Below are positions 1-8,664 of a DNA stretch of 64,000 bases, one piece after another. The DNA comes from an uncultured Ruminiclostridium sp. (GTDB taxonomy: Bacteria; Bacillota; Clostridia; Oscillospirales; Acutalibacteraceae), in contig CABUCM010000009.1 of the NCBI GenBank assembly GCA_902490005.1, forward strand, positions 15,833 to 79,832, given 5' to 3'. Numbering within the stretch: the stretch's first letter is position 1; the number at the start of each line of letters is the position of its first letter. Under the pieces are notes generated by a model that was not told where the DNA came from, ran no database searches, and was given only the letters and a program-made list of their open reading frames with translations. The position numbers and the translations under genes were made by a program.

Positions 1-114
1 GGTGGAATCAGTGCCTTGAGAAGAGGACTCGGTGGAGCTGCTGTTGCAGGCCGCCAAAGAGACCGCCATACATCCGGCAAGCACCAGACATAATGCTTTT
101 CTCAGTTTTTTCAT
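1..114 (-). CDS. ABC sugar-binding lipoprotein, N-terminal fragment (cut by window edge)
   Basis: Only the first 38 codons are inside the window. The start ATG is at 114-112 with an AGGAGG ribosome site at 126-121. The peptide has a Lys/Arg-rich N-end, a hydrophobic core and a lipobox ending SLAAC, followed by a Ser/Thr-rich linker, which is the usual start of an extracellular solute-binding lipoprotein in Firmicutes. It lies directly downstream of two CUT1 permeases on the same strand, so it is most likely the binding protein of that importer. The ligand-binding domain is not visible, so the substrate cannot be judged. Confidence 0.8.
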   Translation of the reverse strand, partial: MKKLRKALCLVLAGCMAVSLAACNSSSTESSSQGTDST

Positions 115-168
115 AATTTACCTCCTGAAAAATATATTTTTTTGCTTTTTCAAGCAAGCCTACCAAAA

Positions 169-1020
169 TTAGCCTTTCACCGCGCCTGACGTTAACCCGG
201 CAACGATATACTTCTGCATGAAAATTAAAAAGAACAAAATAGGAATCAGGGCAATAGAGGACGCCGCCATCAAAGAACCCCATTCTGTGGTAAACTGCTG
301 GATAAACGCCTGCAAGCCAACCGGAATGGTTTTCATCTCCTGGGTTTTCAGGAAAATGTTTGCGGTCATAAATTCATTCCAGCAGCCGATAAAGGTGAAA
401 ATGATAATGGAAGCGATTCCAGGCTTGGAAAGCGGTACGACCAGCTTGATGAATGTCTGGAAAACGTTGCAGCCGTCTATTTGCCCGGCTTCTTCCATTT
501 CGATGGGGATGCCGTCAAAAAATCCGCTGATGAGCCAGGTGCAGAAGGGAATGTTGCTGGATATGTAAATAATGGTCAAGCCCAAAACGGTATCATTTAA
601 ATGGACTTGGGTAAAGACCAGCACCAAGGGAATCAAAACCAGCACGCCGGGGAACATTTGAAGAATTAAGAATAGGGAAGAATAGTATCTGAAAAAACGA
701 ATGCGGCGGCTGTAACGAGAGATCGCATATCCAGCGAGACAGGAAAAAACCGCTACGATCAGGGAAGCGGAAACAGCGATTAAAACACTGTTTTTCACAT
801 AAAGCAGAAATGGCGTGGTTTCAAATACCCGGTAAAAATTCTCTAATGTGAATTGGTGAGGGAAAAGGTTGTTATTTGTCAGGATCTCAGCTTTTCCTTT
901 AAAGGCGGTGCCGATCACACTGATAATCGGAAGGACAATCAAAAATCCGATCACTAAAAGGAGAAGATAAAACAGGATGGATTTGACGACTTTTTTCGGC
1001 GTCGACTGTAGCTTAAACAT
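169..1020 (-). CDS. Carbohydrate ABC transporter permease, MalG/CUT1 type
   Basis: This 283-residue membrane protein has about six hydrophobic spans and the cytoplasmic EAA loop (around residues 175-200, reading EEAGQIDG...) that docks the ATPase. The C-terminal AGLTSGAVKG is typical of the MalG/LacG family. It would form the inner-membrane channel together with the permease encoded just upstream (18 bases apart). The order AraC regulator, permease, permease, binding protein on one strand suggests a single inducible importer operon. No ATPase is encoded here, which is common for CUT1 systems that share an MsmK-type ATPase. Confidence 0.93.
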   Translation of the reverse strand: MFKLQSTPKKVVKSILFYLLLLVIGFLIVLPIISVIGTAFKGKAEILTNNNLFPHQFTLENFYRVFETTPFLLYVKNSVLIAVSASLIVAVFSCLAGYAISRYSRRIRFFRYYSSLFLILQMFPGVLVLIPLVLVFTQVHLNDTVLGLTIIYISSNIPFCTWLISGFFDGIPIEMEEAGQIDGCNVFQTFIKLVVPLSKPGIASIIIFTFIGCWNEFMTANIFLKTQEMKTIPVGLQAFIQQFTTEWGSLMAASSIALIPILFFLIFMQKYIVAGLTSGAVKG

Positions 1021-1038
1021 AATTGTTGTATTCCCCCT

Positions 1039-1923
1039 TTAGTCTTTATCCCGCAGCAGCCGGCGGTATACATAGGACATTATGAACATGATTACCATCA
1101 TTACCACGGCGATTGCGGAGGCATAGCCCAGAAGCTGGCGGTAGAACGCCATATTATAGGTATAAATCGAAATGTTCATGGTAGCTCTTCCCGGGCCGCC
1201 TTTGGTGAGAAGATAGACGATATCGAAATTGTTAAAGTTCCAGATCATCATCAGGACCGTAGAAACGACGCTCACTTGCTTAATCATCGGCATGGTGATG
1301 TAACGGAATCTTTGAAACGCGCTGGCGCCGTCAATATGGGCGGATTCGTATAAGTCCGGGGAAATCGCCTGCATGGCGCCGATCAAAACCATCATCATAA
1401 AGGGGAAGTTTTTCCAGGTGCCCACAAGCACCGAGGTCAACTGGGCCGCAAGCGGGGTTGCCAGAAAGAGAATCGGTTCCTGAATCAAGCCGAGCTGCAT
1501 CAAAGTCGTGTTGATAAAGCCGAATTGGTCATTCAGGATCCAGGACCAGGAGTTTACCGCGACCACAGAAGGAACCACCCATGGCAGAAGATATAATGCC
1601 CGAATGACGCTTTTGCCACGAAAAGGCTGGTTTACAAAAAGCGCCAATACTAAACTGATGATATAAACACAGATTACAGTACTGATCGCGTAGAAGAAAG
1701 TAAAGCCAATAACGCTCCAAAATTCCTTATCCTCAAACAATACCTTTCCAATGTTTTCGAAACCAACGAATGTTGTCCGGTCAGGGTATAAAGCGTTTGA
1801 GTTCGTGAAGCTGAGATAAAATCCCCGAAGCAGCGGGTAAATATTAACCAGCAGCACAACGATTGACGCGGGCAGAACAAATAGGTATCCAGCCCGATGC
1901 CTTTTCCTAATTTGCGATTTCAA
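1039..1923 (-). CDS. Carbohydrate ABC transporter permease, MalF/UgpA type
   Basis: This is the first permease of the importer, 294 residues from a TTG start at 1923 that has GGGAG about 8 bases upstream; a GTG at 1932 is an alternative. It shows a basic N-end, six membrane spans and an EAA loop (YESAHIDGASAFQRF...). It pairs with the downstream MalG-type permease. Family membership is clear, but sugar specificity cannot be read from the sequence. The adjacent AraC regulator and catabolic genes imply that the imported sugar is the substrate of the island. Confidence 0.93.
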   Translation of the reverse strand: MKSQIRKRHRAGYLFVLPASIVVLLVNIYPLLRGFYLSFTNSNALYPDRTTFVGFENIGKVLFEDKEFWSVIGFTFFYAISTVICVYIISLVLALFVNQPFRGKSVIRALYLLPWVVPSVVAVNSWSWILNDQFGFINTTLMQLGLIQEPILFLATPLAAQLTSVLVGTWKNFPFMMMVLIGAMQAISPDLYESAHIDGASAFQRFRYITMPMIKQVSVVSTVLMMIWNFNNFDIVYLLTKGGPGRATMNISIYTYNMAFYRQLLGYASAIAVVMMVIMFIMSYVYRRLLRDKD

Positions 1924-1951
1924 AATAATCACTCCCAAATCACATTTGTTT

Positions 1952-1969
1952 GTTGTGTAAATTCACAAC
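1952..1969. promoter_or_regulatory. Inverted repeat upstream of importer operon
   Basis: GTTGTG-TAAATT-CACAAC is a perfect 6-base-arm inverted repeat 29 bases upstream of the permease start. On the minus strand, two TATAAT-like hexamers lie between it and the AraC gene, so it sits where a regulator of the transporter would bind. The regulator is unknown; the neighbouring AraC protein is the obvious candidate. Confidence 0.4.
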
Positions 1970-2086
1970 TTTTCCTTTTGCTGTGATTGCATTATATACT
2001 GTTTGCACATTATACGCTTGTATAAAACCGCAGTTTTTTATAATACAAAATTATCCTTTTTATTTACTGTTGAAAAATGTTCTTTT

Positions 2087-2995
2087 TTAGGAAGTCTTTT
2101 TCCGTACGATTTTCAATTGTTTCCGAAATTGTACGGGAGAGCAGCCGTGAAAGCGTTTGAACTGGCGTATAAAATAGGAAAGGTTGTTGAACCCCACCTC
2201 CATAGCGATATCGGTAATCATATCGTCGGAGAAGATCAGCATTTCAGAGGCCCGCTGGATTCGATACTCATTGACATACTCTAAAAAGGTTTTTCCGGTC
2301 TGTTCCTTAAATAGGCGGCTGAAATAATTGGTGCTGTAGTTGAACCGTTTTGCCACCGTGGCAAGAGAAAGATCTTCATTATAGTTCTTTTTCAGATAGG
2401 ATAAGATCGCTTTAATGCTGTCCATATTTTTCCGTTTGGAATTTTTATCAGTTTTCAGGCCGAACTGCTTGCTGCATTGCAGTACCTGCGCCATGAGCTC
2501 GAATAGCTTTCCCTTGATGTACACCTCAAATAAAGGGGATTTTTGGTGATAAAGGGCCAGAATATCCTGAAAAATGCCGACAATTTTTGTTTGCTCAACA
2601 GTATTCTTGGAGATGTGCTGAGACAGGGAGAGATCCTGCTTGATTGCCGGCTGAATGTATTTTTGGTCTACACAATCGTCTGAGGACCCCTCTAAAAAGG
2701 AAAGATTGAAGACGATGGCCTCTCCGGTATAATCTTCGGAGGAATCTTTGCGGATCATATGTAAGGTATAGGGCTCAATTACCACAATGTCGCCCTGGCT
2801 GGCCCGGATTTGATTGGCTCCAATATAAAAGACAGCGACGCCGGAAGAGATATAGGCGATCTCCATTTCTTCGTGCCAATGCATAGCGATTTGACGGTCA
2901 TCCCCCAGTGTTTCGCGGCAGGTGGTAACAGGAAATATCAGATTGCCATGTTGCTTTTTTTCCTTCAGGTTTAATAGGTTGTTGGCAGTTTTCAT
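2087..2995 (-). CDS. AraC-family transcriptional regulator with cupin sensor domain
   Basis: This 302-residue protein has an N-terminal cupin-like sugar-sensing domain (roughly residues 20-150, with the metal-site-like segment HWHEEMEI) and a C-terminal double helix-turn-helix of the HTH_18 type (about 200-298, including YSTNYFSRLFKEQTGKTF and the AMEVGFNNLSYFIRQFKR signature). The ATG start has GGGAGG 8 bases upstream. It lies between the importer genes (same strand) and the divergent glycosidase-like gene, so it probably controls both in response to the imported sugar, usually as an activator in this family. Confidence 0.93.
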   Translation of the reverse strand: MKTANNLLNLKEKKQHGNLIFPVTTCRETLGDDRQIAMHWHEEMEIAYISSGVAVFYIGANQIRASQGDIVVIEPYTLHMIRKDSSEDYTGEAIVFNLSFLEGSSDDCVDQKYIQPAIKQDLSLSQHISKNTVEQTKIVGIFQDILALYHQKSPLFEVYIKGKLFELMAQVLQCSKQFGLKTDKNSKRKNMDSIKAILSYLKKNYNEDLSLATVAKRFNYSTNYFSRLFKEQTGKTFLEYVNEYRIQRASEMLIFSDDMITDIAMEVGFNNLSYFIRQFKRFHGCSPVQFRKQLKIVRKKTS

Positions 2996-3023
2996 CTGTG
3001 GTTTCCTCCCGATTTAGTAATTT

Positions 3024-3128
3024 ATACAATTTAAGACACAAAATTTTGGAGCAATTAACGCAAAAAAAATACTGTTTTATACAAAATTTGTAAAAAAACA
3101 GTATTAAAAAATTTGTCTTAAATTGTAT
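3024..3128. promoter_or_regulatory. Nested inverted repeats in the divergent AraC / glycosidase regulatory region
   Basis: An outer perfect 14-base repeat, ATACAATTTAAGAC (3024-3037) and its complement (3115-3128), encloses an inner perfect 11-base repeat, AATACTGTTTT (3068-3078) and its complement (3095-3105), with a near-palindrome TACAAAATTTGTA at its centre. The 326-base divergent region otherwise holds no gene. The dyads are best read as regulator binding sites, or as a structured leader if they are transcribed. Confidence 0.55.
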
Positions 3129-3321
3129 GATTAACGGTTTACCATGGGCTTCATTTTGTCATTTTAAATCTGTAACGATAAATTTGTGCTATAAAAGTCA
3201 TAAAAAAATGCAAGTAAATACAAATAGATTCCATTACAATCAAACTAAATTCCGAAGAGAGACTTTTAGTTTAATTTCCACGGAAAAATTGATGCGGGAA
3301 TTACAAAGGGGGAGAGGATGC

Positions 3322-5082
3322 TTGTTGGATTATAAGAATTTCAAAGCAACGGCGTATGTCCATGCAGAATACCTATATCAAACAACGCTGGAAGATATCG
3401 ACAGAGGAATTCAGTATTTTCTGCAATATATTCCTTTGAAAAAAGTTTACCTGGAGACCCATCGCGGCCTTTATGACGTTCCAAAAGATAAAATGGCGAT
3501 AATTATTGAAAAATTTGAAAACGCGGGGATCGCGGCTTCCGGAGGAATTACCTCTACGATCACGATACCGGGCCATGAGAAGAACAGCGTGTTCGACGTG
3601 TTTTGCTTTACCGATCCGGTCTACCGCGAGAAGTATTTGGAAATTGTGAAGGACACGTCTTCTCAATTTGACGAGATCATCTTAGACGACTTTTTCTTTA
3701 CGGCCTGCCGGTGCGAAATGTGCATTAAAGAAAAAGGGCGGAAAACCTGGGCTCAATTTCGTCTGGATCAAATGGAGGAATTTGCCAGAGAAATTGTTGA
3801 CTATGCAAAGGAAATAAACCCGAAATGCCATTTTATCATTAAATATCCCAACTGGTATGAATCTTACCAGGAATGCGGCTATAATCCGGAAAAGCAAAAG
3901 GATATTTTCGACGCGATTTATACCGGTACGGAAAGCCGTGACCCCCGTTACAGCCAGCAGCACCTGCAAAGATATTTAAGCTACAGCTTAGTCCGGCTGA
4001 TGGAGAATATCGCTCCCGGACGCAACGGCGGCGGCTGGGTAGATCAAGGCGGTTCCTGGGATAACCTGAACGTTTGGCTGGAGCAGTTCTATTTGACCGC
4101 TTTGGCGGGGGCGAAGGAACTGATGATGTTCAATTTCCATGAGTTGATGGGGTCACCGGCGCTTCCGCCCTTGGGCCAGCAGCTCTACCGGTTCGACCGG
4201 TTTTTAAGCGAAGCGGAAAATCCTGTTGGAACCGTGGTTTATGAACCCTACAACGGCACCGGCGACGACCAGCTCATCAATTATCTCGGTATGATGGGAC
4301 TTCCGCTGGAGCCTAAGCCCGAATTTGACCAGGACGCTCCCGCCATGTTGCTGACAGCCTCCTCGGCGTGGGATAATCAGATCGTTCCCAAATTAGAGTA
4401 TTACGTCCGGGCGGGAGGGACCGCGATTATCACCACCGGATTCCTGCGGGCGACCTATGAGAGAGGAATTCAGGAGATGACGTCGGTCAGGCTTACCGGC
4501 CGGAAAGTCTCCGGGAAAGAATACTGGCTGGACTCTTACTATTTAAACCATAAGGATTACTGCGGCGCTTCGGAAAGCATTGGGATAGATGTTTTGGAAT
4601 ACAAAACTAACGCCTCCTGGTGCGAAATCGCTTTGGTGAACGGGGACTGTAATTTTCCTGTATTGGTAGACGAGTTCTACGGGAACGGACATCTCTATGT
4701 TTTGAATATCCCGGATAATTTCAGCGACCTGTATCGCCTGCCGGAAAAAGTAGCGGCCAATATCGGAAAGGTATTTTCTAAAGGTCAACGCGTTTACCTT
4801 TCCGCTCAACCGAAACATAACCTTTTCTTGTACGATAACGGTGTATTTGTGGTTGCTTCTTACCGGCCCCACGAGGAGGATTTAGATATCATCGTGCGTG
4901 GAGAAGATGTGGTTGGGATCCAGGATCTGGAAAGCGGCGAGGTGTTTTCCATTTCAAGAGCGGGCCTGCGGCCGGTTAAGCGGTTTGACTCCGCGAAAAC
5001 AACCGACGAGAGCCAGGAGAATGTCATCACGGTGCCGGTGAGAAACGGCGCGTTCCGCTTTTTCCGTTTGGTAACAAAATAA
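3322..5082 (+). CDS. Glycosidase-like TIM-barrel protein, family not assigned
   Basis: I chose TTG at 3322 (or 3325) because GGGGGAGAGG lies just before it. The ATG at 3127 falls in the outer operator repeat and would add a low-complexity tail. The product is about 586 residues. The N-terminal 330 residues look like a glycoside-hydrolase TIM barrel: repeated Tyr/Glu/Asp-rich strands, the segment EIILDDFFFT, then CRCEMC, a pattern I associate with uncharacterised clostridial glycosidase-like proteins. The C-terminal part resembles the beta-galactosidase trimerisation-type domain. There is no signal peptide, so it should be cytoplasmic. It is followed by two dehydrogenases of the Gfo/Idh/MocA family. 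Activity is inferred from fold impression only. Confidence 0.6.
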   Translation: MLDYKNFKATAYVHAEYLYQTTLEDIDRGIQYFLQYIPLKKVYLETHRGLYDVPKDKMAIIIEKFENAGIAASGGITSTITIPGHEKNSVFDVFCFTDPVYREKYLEIVKDTSSQFDEIILDDFFFTACRCEMCIKEKGRKTWAQFRLDQMEEFAREIVDYAKEINPKCHFIIKYPNWYESYQECGYNPEKQKDIFDAIYTGTESRDPRYSQQHLQRYLSYSLVRLMENIAPGRNGGGWVDQGGSWDNLNVWLEQFYLTALAGAKELMMFNFHELMGSPALPPLGQQLYRFDRFLSEAENPVGTVVYEPYNGTGDDQLINYLGMMGLPLEPKPEFDQDAPAMLLTASSAWDNQIVPKLEYYVRAGGTAIITTGFLRATYERGIQEMTSVRLTGRKVSGKEYWLDSYYLNHKDYCGASESIGIDVLEYKTNASWCEIALVNGDCNFPVLVDEFYGNGHLYVLNIPDNFSDLYRLPEKVAANIGKVFSKGQRVYLSAQPKHNLFLYDNGVFVVASYRPHEEDLDIIVRGEDVVGIQDLESGEVFSISRAGLRPVKRFDSAKTTDESQENVITVPVRNGAFRFFRLVTK

Positions 5083-5148
5083 GAAGTTTCAAGCACTTTC
5101 CTTGCCGGAAGCGATTCCGGCGGAATCAAACAATAAAGGAGAATTATT

Positions 5149-6345
5149 ATGGCGAAATCAGTAAAAGTCGGTCTCATTGGATCAGGAAGCATCAGCTATA
5201 CGTATCTGAACAACCTGACCAAAACATTCAGCATCACAGATGTGGTAGGGTGCTCGGATCTTATTCCGGACAGAAGCGCCAGCCGAGCGGAGGAATTTGG
5301 AATCCGCCAGATGACAAACGAAGAAATCTTTTCCGACCCGGAAATTGAGATCGTTGTCAACACCACCTATCCTATGTCCCACTATAAGATTTCCAAACAG
5401 GCCATGGAAGCCGGAAAGCATGTTTACGCCGAAAAGATGATGGCCACCAATTTTGAAAACGCGAAAGAGCTTTATGACATTTCCAAAAAAGAAGGGGTCC
5501 GTCTGGCTCAGGCGCCGGATACCTTTTTAGGAGGCGGGCTGCAGACAGCCAGAAAATTACTGGATGCCGGCATGATCGGAAAGCCCTTCGGCGCTCAGGC
5601 CATGTGTATCCGCGGCTACCGGCTGACCGGAGAGGAACGCCAGGATCCGTTGCCGTTCTGCTTTACCGATGGGGGAAACATCCCTTATGACATGGGCGGC
5701 TATTACATTCACGCTCTGGTCAATATGCTGGGGCCGGTTAAGCGAGTGGGCGGTTTCTCCCGGGCGTTTGAACCTAAGGAAATTTACCGCAATCCCCGCC
5801 ATCCCGACTATAAGGGCGGCATTGATTTAGACGTTTCCACCATTATGACTGGTTCCTTGGAATTCTGGAACGGCTGCTATGCCAATCTGACCACCATGGG
5901 CGTCAGCCATCTGAACGAGATTCCCAGACTGGAAATCTACGGTACGGAGGGAACCTTGATCCTGCCCGACCCGAACACCTTCTGCGGCCCGGTTATTCTG
6001 ATGCGGGGCACCAGTGACGAAAATCTGCAGACCTGCGAAATGCCGCTGACCCATGGCTACGGCTACAAAAACCCAGAGGATCCTCAGGCTACGGAAGAGG
6101 CCAACAAATGGAAGGACAGCTACCGCGGAATCGGCGTCGCCGATCTTGCATGGGCAATTCGCAATGGGCGCCCGCACCGCTGCAGCGCGGAACTGGGACT
6201 GCACGCAATGGAGATTATCCATGGAATTGAGCGCAGCTGCGCGGAAAACAAGCTTTATGAAATGACTACGAAGCCGGAACGCCCGGAGGCCATTCCCACA
6301 GGCTTTATTTATGACACAGCCAGCGAGGCTTGCCTGGATACCTAA
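5149..6345 (+). CDS. Gfo/Idh/MocA-family NAD(P)-dependent sugar oxidoreductase (first copy)
   Basis: This 398-residue protein opens with a Rossmann nucleotide-binding motif (VGLIGSGSISYTYL, residues 5-18) followed by the Gfo/Idh/MocA C-terminal alpha/beta domain. The usual EKP motif reads EKM (about residue 100), so the family's common lysine is kept but the proline is not. GNIPYDMGGYYIHALVN corresponds to the substrate-site G-D-G-H pattern. An AAAGGAG site precedes the ATG. Members oxidise or reduce a sugar hydroxyl, often at C3. It sits between the glycosidase-like gene and a second family member, suggesting sequential redox steps on one sugar. Confidence 0.88.
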   Translation: MAKSVKVGLIGSGSISYTYLNNLTKTFSITDVVGCSDLIPDRSASRAEEFGIRQMTNEEIFSDPEIEIVVNTTYPMSHYKISKQAMEAGKHVYAEKMMATNFENAKELYDISKKEGVRLAQAPDTFLGGGLQTARKLLDAGMIGKPFGAQAMCIRGYRLTGEERQDPLPFCFTDGGNIPYDMGGYYIHALVNMLGPVKRVGGFSRAFEPKEIYRNPRHPDYKGGIDLDVSTIMTGSLEFWNGCYANLTTMGVSHLNEIPRLEIYGTEGTLILPDPNTFCGPVILMRGTSDENLQTCEMPLTHGYGYKNPEDPQATEEANKWKDSYRGIGVADLAWAIRNGRPHRCSAELGLHAMEIIHGIERSCAENKLYEMTTKPERPEAIPTGFIYDTASEACLDT

Positions 6346-6365
6346 AATTTTAGGGGGAAAGAAAA

Positions 6366-7418
6366 ATGGAACTTAAAATTGGCGTAATTGGATTTGGCGG
6401 TATGGCCTCCTGGCACGCAACCTATGCTTCCAAGCTGGAAGGCGTCAGCTTTGTATGTGCTTACGATATTGATGCGGAGAGAATGGAGAAAGCCCGTGAA
6501 ATGGGTTTGGAAACCGTGGATTCCGCCGATGAATTGCTCCAGCGCGAGGATATCAACCTCGTGCTGGTGGCAACTCCCAACCACGTGCATAGGGAATATA
6601 CCGTGAGCGCGCTGCGGGCGGGGAAGCATGTTTTAGTGGAAAAGCCCGCCACAATGTCTGTGGCTGACTGGGATGAGATGGCCCAGGAAGCGCGGCGCTG
6701 CAAAAAAATACTCACCGTACACCAAAACCGCCGGTGGGATAAAGATTATCTTACCATGCGCAAAACAGTGGAAGACGGTTTGGTGGGAGATATTCTCTGC
6801 ATTGAATCCCGCGTGTTTGGCACCATGGGGCCGATGTTCCGCTGGAGAGGCTTCAAGGAATATGGCGGCGGCATGGTTCTGGATTGGGGCGTGCATCTGT
6901 TTGACCAGCTGCTTCTTATGTTCCCCGGTAAAAAAGTGATTGATGTAAAAGCCGAAGTGCGGAGCATGATGAAGCAGGAGGTAGAGGACTACTTTAAGGT
7001 TTTGCTGCGCTTAGAGTACGGAAAGCTTCTTCAAATAGAGGCTGGCTCCTATGCGTTTAGAAAATTGCCCCGCTGGTATGTGTCCGGCGACAGGGGAACC
7101 ATGACGATCGAGGATTTCGCTATGAGCGAAGGCGGAATTACCGTACCCTCCGGGGAACCGGTTCTAACGTCGGAAGTGCTGATGACTTCGGCTGGCCCCA
7201 CCAGAATGATGGTTCCGCAGCTTCCCGAAACCAAGAAAGAACTTCCTCTGCCCGTGGTGGAAGAGGAAACCTTGTCGGTATATCGTAATTTGCTGGAGGT
7301 CTTGAACGGCCAAGGCGAACTGATTGTAAAGCACTCGGAGGTGCGCCGGATTCTCAGATTGATTGAACTTGTTTTGGAATCCGCGGAAACAGGCCACTCC
7401 ATCGCTTGTTCTTTGTAA
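6366..7418 (+). CDS. Gfo/Idh/MocA-family NAD(P)-dependent sugar oxidoreductase (second copy)
   Basis: This 350-residue protein carries the classical features: a Rossmann start (IGVIGFGGMASWHA), EKP at about residues 94-96 (VEKPATMS) and GGGMVLDWGVHLFDQ, which contains the conserved Asp and His of the active site. It starts 20 bases after the previous gene behind AGGGGGAAAG, so the two are co-transcribed. It is clearly diverged from its neighbour and is not a recent duplicate. Substrate unknown; pairs like this oxidise and later re-reduce a sugar around a keto-dependent cleavage in some pathways. Confidence 0.9.
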   Translation: MELKIGVIGFGGMASWHATYASKLEGVSFVCAYDIDAERMEKAREMGLETVDSADELLQREDINLVLVATPNHVHREYTVSALRAGKHVLVEKPATMSVADWDEMAQEARRCKKILTVHQNRRWDKDYLTMRKTVEDGLVGDILCIESRVFGTMGPMFRWRGFKEYGGGMVLDWGVHLFDQLLLMFPGKKVIDVKAEVRSMMKQEVEDYFKVLLRLEYGKLLQIEAGSYAFRKLPRWYVSGDRGTMTIEDFAMSEGGITVPSGEPVLTSEVLMTSAGPTRMMVPQLPETKKELPLPVVEEETLSVYRNLLEVLNGQGELIVKHSEVRRILRLIELVLESAETGHSIACSL

Positions 7419-7436
7419 ATTCCTTTTATTTTGGTT

Positions 7437-7481
7437 GGACGGTCCCGGGTCTATGTGGCAACTCGGGATCGTTCCTTTTTT
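7437..7481 (+). terminator. Intrinsic terminator after the dehydrogenase genes
   Basis: GGACGGTCCCGGGT pairs imperfectly with ACTCGGGATCGTTCC (G-U pairs allowed) and is followed by six T. It begins 18 bases after the stop codon of the second dehydrogenase. Confidence 0.65.
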
Positions 7482-7538
7482 ATCACGGAAAAATTGAAAA
7501 AGAATAAATCCTTGAAGTACCTAAAATGATTCTGAATG

Positions 7539-7578
7539 AAAGAGGTGCTGCAAAATATTCTTTTGCGGCACCTCTTTT
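7539..7578. terminator. Bidirectional terminator between convergent genes
   Basis: A 17-base stem (AAAGAGGTGCTGCAAAA against its complement with one mismatch) with a 5-base loop, flanked by A and T runs on both sides. It separates the plus-strand dehydrogenase unit from the minus-strand aldolase gene. Confidence 0.75.
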
Positions 7579-7634
7579 CAAAAGATAGGAAGGAAGAAAT
7601 ATTAAAAAAATGAAGAAGAAAATCAATAAGTGAA

Positions 7635-8495
7635 TTAGCGAATAGAAGGATTCAGCAAACGCATTCTTGCCTCTACCAATTCTTCACAAGCCTTTTTCGA
7701 GGCCTGGTACACATTGGTTACATTGTAACGGAAATCAGGCTGCTGCTGGACCTCGGCAATTTTTTTGGCAGTGACGGTTACTAAATCGGTAGCGATATTG
7801 ATTTTGGCAATGCCGCAGGATACGGCTTCCGCGATTTTGTCCTCGGGGGTGCCGGAGCCGCCGTGCATAACCAGCGGAACGGATACCTTCGCGGCGATTT
7901 GCTTCAGCCGGTCAATGTTGATCTGGGGCTTGAAAGAAGCGGGATAAGCGCCGTGCATGGTGCCAATGGAAACCGCCAGAGCGTCGACGCCGGTTTTTTC
8001 AACGAAATAAGCGGCCTCGTCGGGATCAGTCTGGAAGGATTCCGCAACGGTTACGTCCTCGTCGCCTTCGTTGCCGGGCAGCCTTCCCAACTCAGCTTCA
8101 ACGCTGACGCCGGCGGCGTGGGCAACCTTGATGACTTCCCGGGTGAGCTCGATGTTTTTCTCAATGGGGAAACGGGAGGCGTCGATCATGACGGAGCTAT
8201 AGCCGGCGACGATGGCCTGCACAATTTTATCATAGTCACGGAAATGATCGGCATGAAGCGCGATAGGAACGTTCACATTATCGGCAACGCTTTGGGCTAT
8301 TTTACGAACGCTGGCAAACCCTCCCATGGTGTAAGCTTCGCCCTCTCCGATAATAAAAATTGCCGGCTGTCCTAATTTTTGTGCAACATTGGCAATTGCG
8401 CTGGCGGAATCGTAGTTCCAAATCATGAAGCCACCGACTGCGCGCTTTTCTTTTCTTGCATCCTTAAGCATTTGGTCCATTGGTACTAAAGGCAT
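7635..8495 (-). CDS. Class II (zinc) ketose-bisphosphate aldolase, FbaA/GatY family
   Basis: The 286-residue protein has the class II signatures: LHADH (catalytic Asp83, zinc ligand His84), GTMHGAY, HGGSGTP (zinc His and phosphate site) and GIAKINIATDL (phosphate binding). Family members split a ketose 1-phosphate or 1,6-bisphosphate into dihydroxyacetone phosphate and an aldehyde. The ATG has AGGAGG upstream. It is transcribed divergently from the glycyl radical enzyme and shares a control region with it. In this context it is probably the chain-cleaving step of the island rather than the glycolytic enzyme; the exact ketose cannot be told. Confidence 0.92.
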   Translation of the reverse strand: MPLVPMDQMLKDARKEKRAVGGFMIWNYDSASAIANVAQKLGQPAIFIIGEGEAYTMGGFASVRKIAQSVADNVNVPIALHADHFRDYDKIVQAIVAGYSSVMIDASRFPIEKNIELTREVIKVAHAAGVSVEAELGRLPGNEGDEDVTVAESFQTDPDEAAYFVEKTGVDALAVSIGTMHGAYPASFKPQINIDRLKQIAAKVSVPLVMHGGSGTPEDKIAEAVSCGIAKINIATDLVTVTAKKIAEVQQQPDFRYNVTNVYQASKKACEELVEARMRLLNPSIR

Positions 8496-8556
8496 TTTTT
8501 AATTCCTCCTAAAATAATATATATTGCACAAAGGAAATCGGAAAAGGGTTTATGTA

Positions 8557-8585
8557 TTGACTTTTCTGATGCTCCGTGCTACAAT
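8557..8585 (+). promoter_or_regulatory. Sigma-A promoter for the glycyl radical enzyme operon
   Basis: TTGACT (8557-8562) and TACAAT (8580-8585) are separated by exactly 17 bases. The expected start of transcription is near 8592, about 70 bases before the GTG start of the enzyme. Confidence 0.8.
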
Positions 8586-8590
8586 CGTAT

Positions 8591-8610
8591 TATCGTTCAT
8601 ATTAACGATA
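8591..8610. promoter_or_regulatory. Operator overlapping the transcription start
   Basis: TATCGTT-CATATT-AACGATA is a perfect 7-base-arm dyad placed directly after the -10 box, a classical repressor position. A single AACGATA half-site also occurs at 3174-3180 in the leader of the glycosidase-like gene. The cognate regulator could be the LacI protein of this island or an unlinked factor. Confidence 0.6.
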
Positions 8611-8664
8611 TTGTCAAGACCTTTTTATAAGATTTTTAAAAAATCATGAAGGGGGATAGAGATT

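Noticed and set aside
3127..3321. The upstream ATG at 3127 as the start of the glycosidase-like protein
   Set aside because: It lies in the outer operator repeat without a ribosome site, and the added 65 residues look like translated AT-rich intergenic DNA. TTG 3322 has a strong site.
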